A stretch of DNA of 64,000 nt, taken from assembly GCA_024404025.1 (NCBI GenBank), contig JAKSQP010000004.1, positions 62,001 to 126,000 on the forward strand. The letters are read 5' to 3'. Numbering within the stretch: the first letter of the stretch is position 1; the number at the start of each line of letters is the position of its first letter. Of this stretch, positions 62,225 through 64,000 are shown one piece after another. The notes below the pieces were generated by a model. That model searched no databases and had not been told where the DNA came from. It saw nothing but the letters and a program-made list of their open reading frames with translations. The translations under genes and the position numbers were made by a program. Source of the DNA: Clostridia bacterium (lineage in GTDB: Bacteria > Bacillota > Clostridia > Oscillospirales > Acutalibacteraceae).

Positions 62225-63458
62225 AGTTTTATCCGTGACCTGCGCTGCGGGAGCGGCATTTGCCGCTGTTCCGGTCGTTTACGGCGTAATCAGGAATTCG
62301 CTGCCGAAGCCGATAACCGATGCAGACAGGCTCCGCATTGAAAACGGCAGATTTTTTACCGAGGGCGGAAAGCCTGCGATTCTTCACGGAATGAATCTCA
62401 ACGATGAATTGTTTTTCTGCAAAAGAAATTCAGAGAAGGTAAACGAAACGGTTGAAGAGATTTATTCGGGTTTTGCAAAGCGCTTCGGAGCTTACGGAGC
62501 GAGAACCCTGATAAATGAATATAACAATGCGCTCATTTCGGATGCAGATCTCAAGTATATAAAGAAGCTCGGCGCAAACTGCGTCCGGATCCCGGTCAGG
62601 TGGTATCTGATTTTCAGAAAACACGATTGCAAGAGCAAACCGATGCTTGAAAGAATTGATGCGCTCGTTGAAAAATGCAGAAAGCTCGGTCTTTATGTTA
62701 TCCTTGATCTTCATTCGGCGCCAAACGGAGTTTTTGAAAGCGGAAAAGAGGGCTTTGAGGCGAGAAATGCGGTTGTCAGAATATGGTCGCAGTTAGCTGC
62801 TCATTATAAAAATGACCCTGCCGTTGCTGCCTTTGATATTCTCAACAGGCCGCTCAACAAGGTTGCAGATGCCGAAGGAAAGCTTGAGATCCTGCATAAG
62901 CTCTATGCAAGAGTTTTCAAGGCGGTCAGAAATATTGACGAAAGCAGAATTCTGATCATGGAAGCGGCCGGATATGCGGATTCTCTGCCGGAAGCGGAAA
63001 AATATAAAAATTCGGGCGTTGCGTTCGGCCTTTATTCGCATTTCCACACAACCTTTGAAACCGAAGCAATGCTTAAAGATATAAAAAGAATGAAAGACGG
63101 CGGAATACCGTTTGTTGTCTGCAAAATCCGTTCGGATGAAAACTGGAATTATTCTCTCGGCAAGCTCTGCGATGCGGGAGTATCGTGGCTCGCCGGCGAT
63201 TATAAAGGAGAAGCCGGAATGTGCCGCCTTTATAAAGGCGAAACGGAATATGCCGATCTTGATAACGAGAGCTATGATGAGCTGACGGCGAAATGGAAAT
63301 CGGCTCCGCTCACAAAGAACTATACCGAGGGCAAGGAGCTTGCAAAAACATTCAGAACCTATTTTGCGTTCGGTGAACCTGCAGAAAAAGAAAAAACGGT
63401 CAAGCCCGAATTCAAGGTCAGATTCGGATTCAATATCATCAAGGGAGTAAAAAAATGA
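62208..63458 (+). CDS. GH5-like protein, predicted inactive
   Basis: 416 aa with a hydrophobic N-terminal stretch (about 8-28). The cellulase-type (beta/alpha)8 fold is clear: ILHGMNLND, NCVRIPVRWYL, YVILDLHSAPNGV and YSHFHTTF. The acid/base Glu expected in the NEP motif is Arg214 (DILNRPLN), and the nucleophile Glu expected at FVGEF is Lys306 (FVVCKI). Both catalytic residues are missing, so it is probably a sugar-binding pseudoenzyme. It overlaps the VanZ-like and DUF6273-like genes. Confidence 0.8.
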   Translation: MTENAKVLSVTCAAGAAFAAVPVVYGVIRNSLPKPITDADRLRIENGRFFTEGGKPAILHGMNLNDELFFCKRNSEKVNETVEEIYSGFAKRFGAYGARTLINEYNNALISDADLKYIKKLGANCVRIPVRWYLIFRKHDCKSKPMLERIDALVEKCRKLGLYVILDLHSAPNGVFESGKEGFEARNAVVRIWSQLAAHYKNDPAVAAFDILNRPLNKVADAEGKLEILHKLYARVFKAVRNIDESRILIMEAAGYADSLPEAEKYKNSGVAFGLYSHFHTTFETEAMLKDIKRMKDGGIPFVVCKIRSDENWNYSLGKLCDAGVSWLAGDYKGEAGMCRLYKGETEYADLDNESYDELTAKWKSAPLTKNYTEGKELAKTFRTYFAFGEPAEKEKTVKPEFKVRFGFNIIKGVKK

Positions 63459-64000
63459 AGAAAATCATAAAAAAATCAATTTCGGTCATTCTCTGTCTCT
63501 GCGTGATTTCATGCGTGCCTGCGTTCGCTTCTGCCGAGAAAACAACGGTTGAATACGGTTCATATCCCCAAAGCCTTGTTACCGATGAGGCAACCGTAAA
63601 TTCGCTCAATCAGCTCAATGCACAGTTTGTTTCATACGGCTATTATTACGGCGAGGATGAAACGATCGGCACCTCGCAGACGGGCGACTATATGAAATAT
63701 GCCGATGTTGAATTCGGCGGAACAAAATACAGAGGCGTCGTTTTCAGCTCTTACCGCCCGAATTTATCATATATGACTGCCGACACGGAGCATTCATATC
63801 AGGATGATTACGGCTATGAGCCGAATACGGTTTATTGGTTTAAGTTTGAGCCGGTAAGCTGGAAGATACTTAACGCAAAGAGCGGACTTTGCATAACCGA
63901 AAAAATTATTGATTCGCAGGCTTTCTGCGCAGGGTTTGAATATGACGGCAATATGACTTATTATTCGAATTCAAACCGCAGCCATCTTGCAAATGAATAT
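63455..64000 (+). CDS. secreted DUF6273-like protein (cut by window edge)
   Basis: Partial, 182 codons visible. A signal peptide MKKIIKKSISVILCLCVISC ending near PAFASA directs secretion. The mature part has YGSYPQSLVTD, GTKYRGVVFSS and VYWFKFEPVSWKILN, the pattern of DUF6273 domains that occur in surface proteins of gut Firmicutes. Function unknown. The ATG overlaps the stop of the GH5-like gene as ATGA, so the two are coupled. Confidence 0.75.
   Translation, partial: MKKIIKKSISVILCLCVISCVPAFASAEKTTVEYGSYPQSLVTDEATVNSLNQLNAQFVSYGYYYGEDETIGTSQTGDYMKYADVEFGGTKYRGVVFSSYRPNLSYMTADTEHSYQDDYGYEPNTVYWFKFEPVSWKILNAKSGLCITEKIIDSQAFCAGFEYDGNMTYYSNSNRSHLANEY

Overview
The window looks like a chromosomal segment of a Gram-positive Firmicute of the class Clostridia, probably an uncultured gut Oscillospirales/Ruminococcaceae-type bacterium. 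The evidence is the gene content: mnmG-rsmG-noc-parA-parB, an SRP RNA directly before dnaX-ybaB-recR, dnaN-yaaA-recF-remB, perfect Bacillus-type parS sites, a UvrX-like Y-family polymerase with a YolD-like partner, and many TTG starts. This is inferred from gene content and style, not from a database comparison. Coding density is high and no gene-free stretch exceeds 300 bases. I saw no tRNA, CRISPR array, prophage or intact transposase gene.

Layout. 1-6121 (minus): a repair operon (YolD-like, alpha/beta hydrolase, Y-family polymerase, hemolysin III, YhhN), then a nicotinamidase-like hydrolase, an EamA-type transporter and an MFS transporter. 6287-18271: surface or secreted carbohydrate enzymes (heparinase-like protein, GH39-like, GH-A-like) and a metallophosphoesterase, mixed with STAS/uridine phosphorylase, a two-component system, and PHP and GDPD hydrolases. 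18508-21013: a WG-repeat/SH3 protein and an SDR epimerase. 21202-24500: typA, ribF and a family-4 uracil-DNA glycosylase.

24696-37290 is an origin-type housekeeping block, nearly all on the plus strand: mnmG, rsmG, noc, parS, parA, parB, SRP RNA, dnaX, ybaB, recR, a DnaA-box-bearing AT-rich spacer, dnaN, yaaA, recF, remB and a lone 5S rRNA gene. dnaA itself is not in the window. 37389-40761 holds an SPFH protein and a beta-mannosidase.

40833-44185 looks like the remnant of an imported element: a TetR regulator, a divergent heavy-metal P1B ATPase, a DUF6061-like protein and a foreign tail on an rRNA methyltransferase gene. 44186-51911: the native part of that methyltransferase, a CPBP protease, glycogen phosphorylase, tadA, a TRIC/YicG membrane protein and a TPR-DUF4037 pair. 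51908-52543 is a small redox cluster: a decayed rubredoxin, a minimal ferredoxin:thioredoxin-reductase-like protein and thioredoxin. 52597-57803 (minus): an M28-like peptidase, a coupled pair of unknown membrane proteins, and YifB/ComM.

57982-64000 is a tightly overlapping plus-strand chain: topB, a peptide-binding lipoprotein, a VanZ-like protein, a GH5-like protein that has lost both catalytic glutamates, and the start of a secreted DUF6273-like protein cut by the window edge. I see no complete and clearly new system. The best leads are the redox cluster, the GH5-like pseudoenzyme chain, the island at the rRNA methyltransferase gene, and the origin-like spacer without dnaA.
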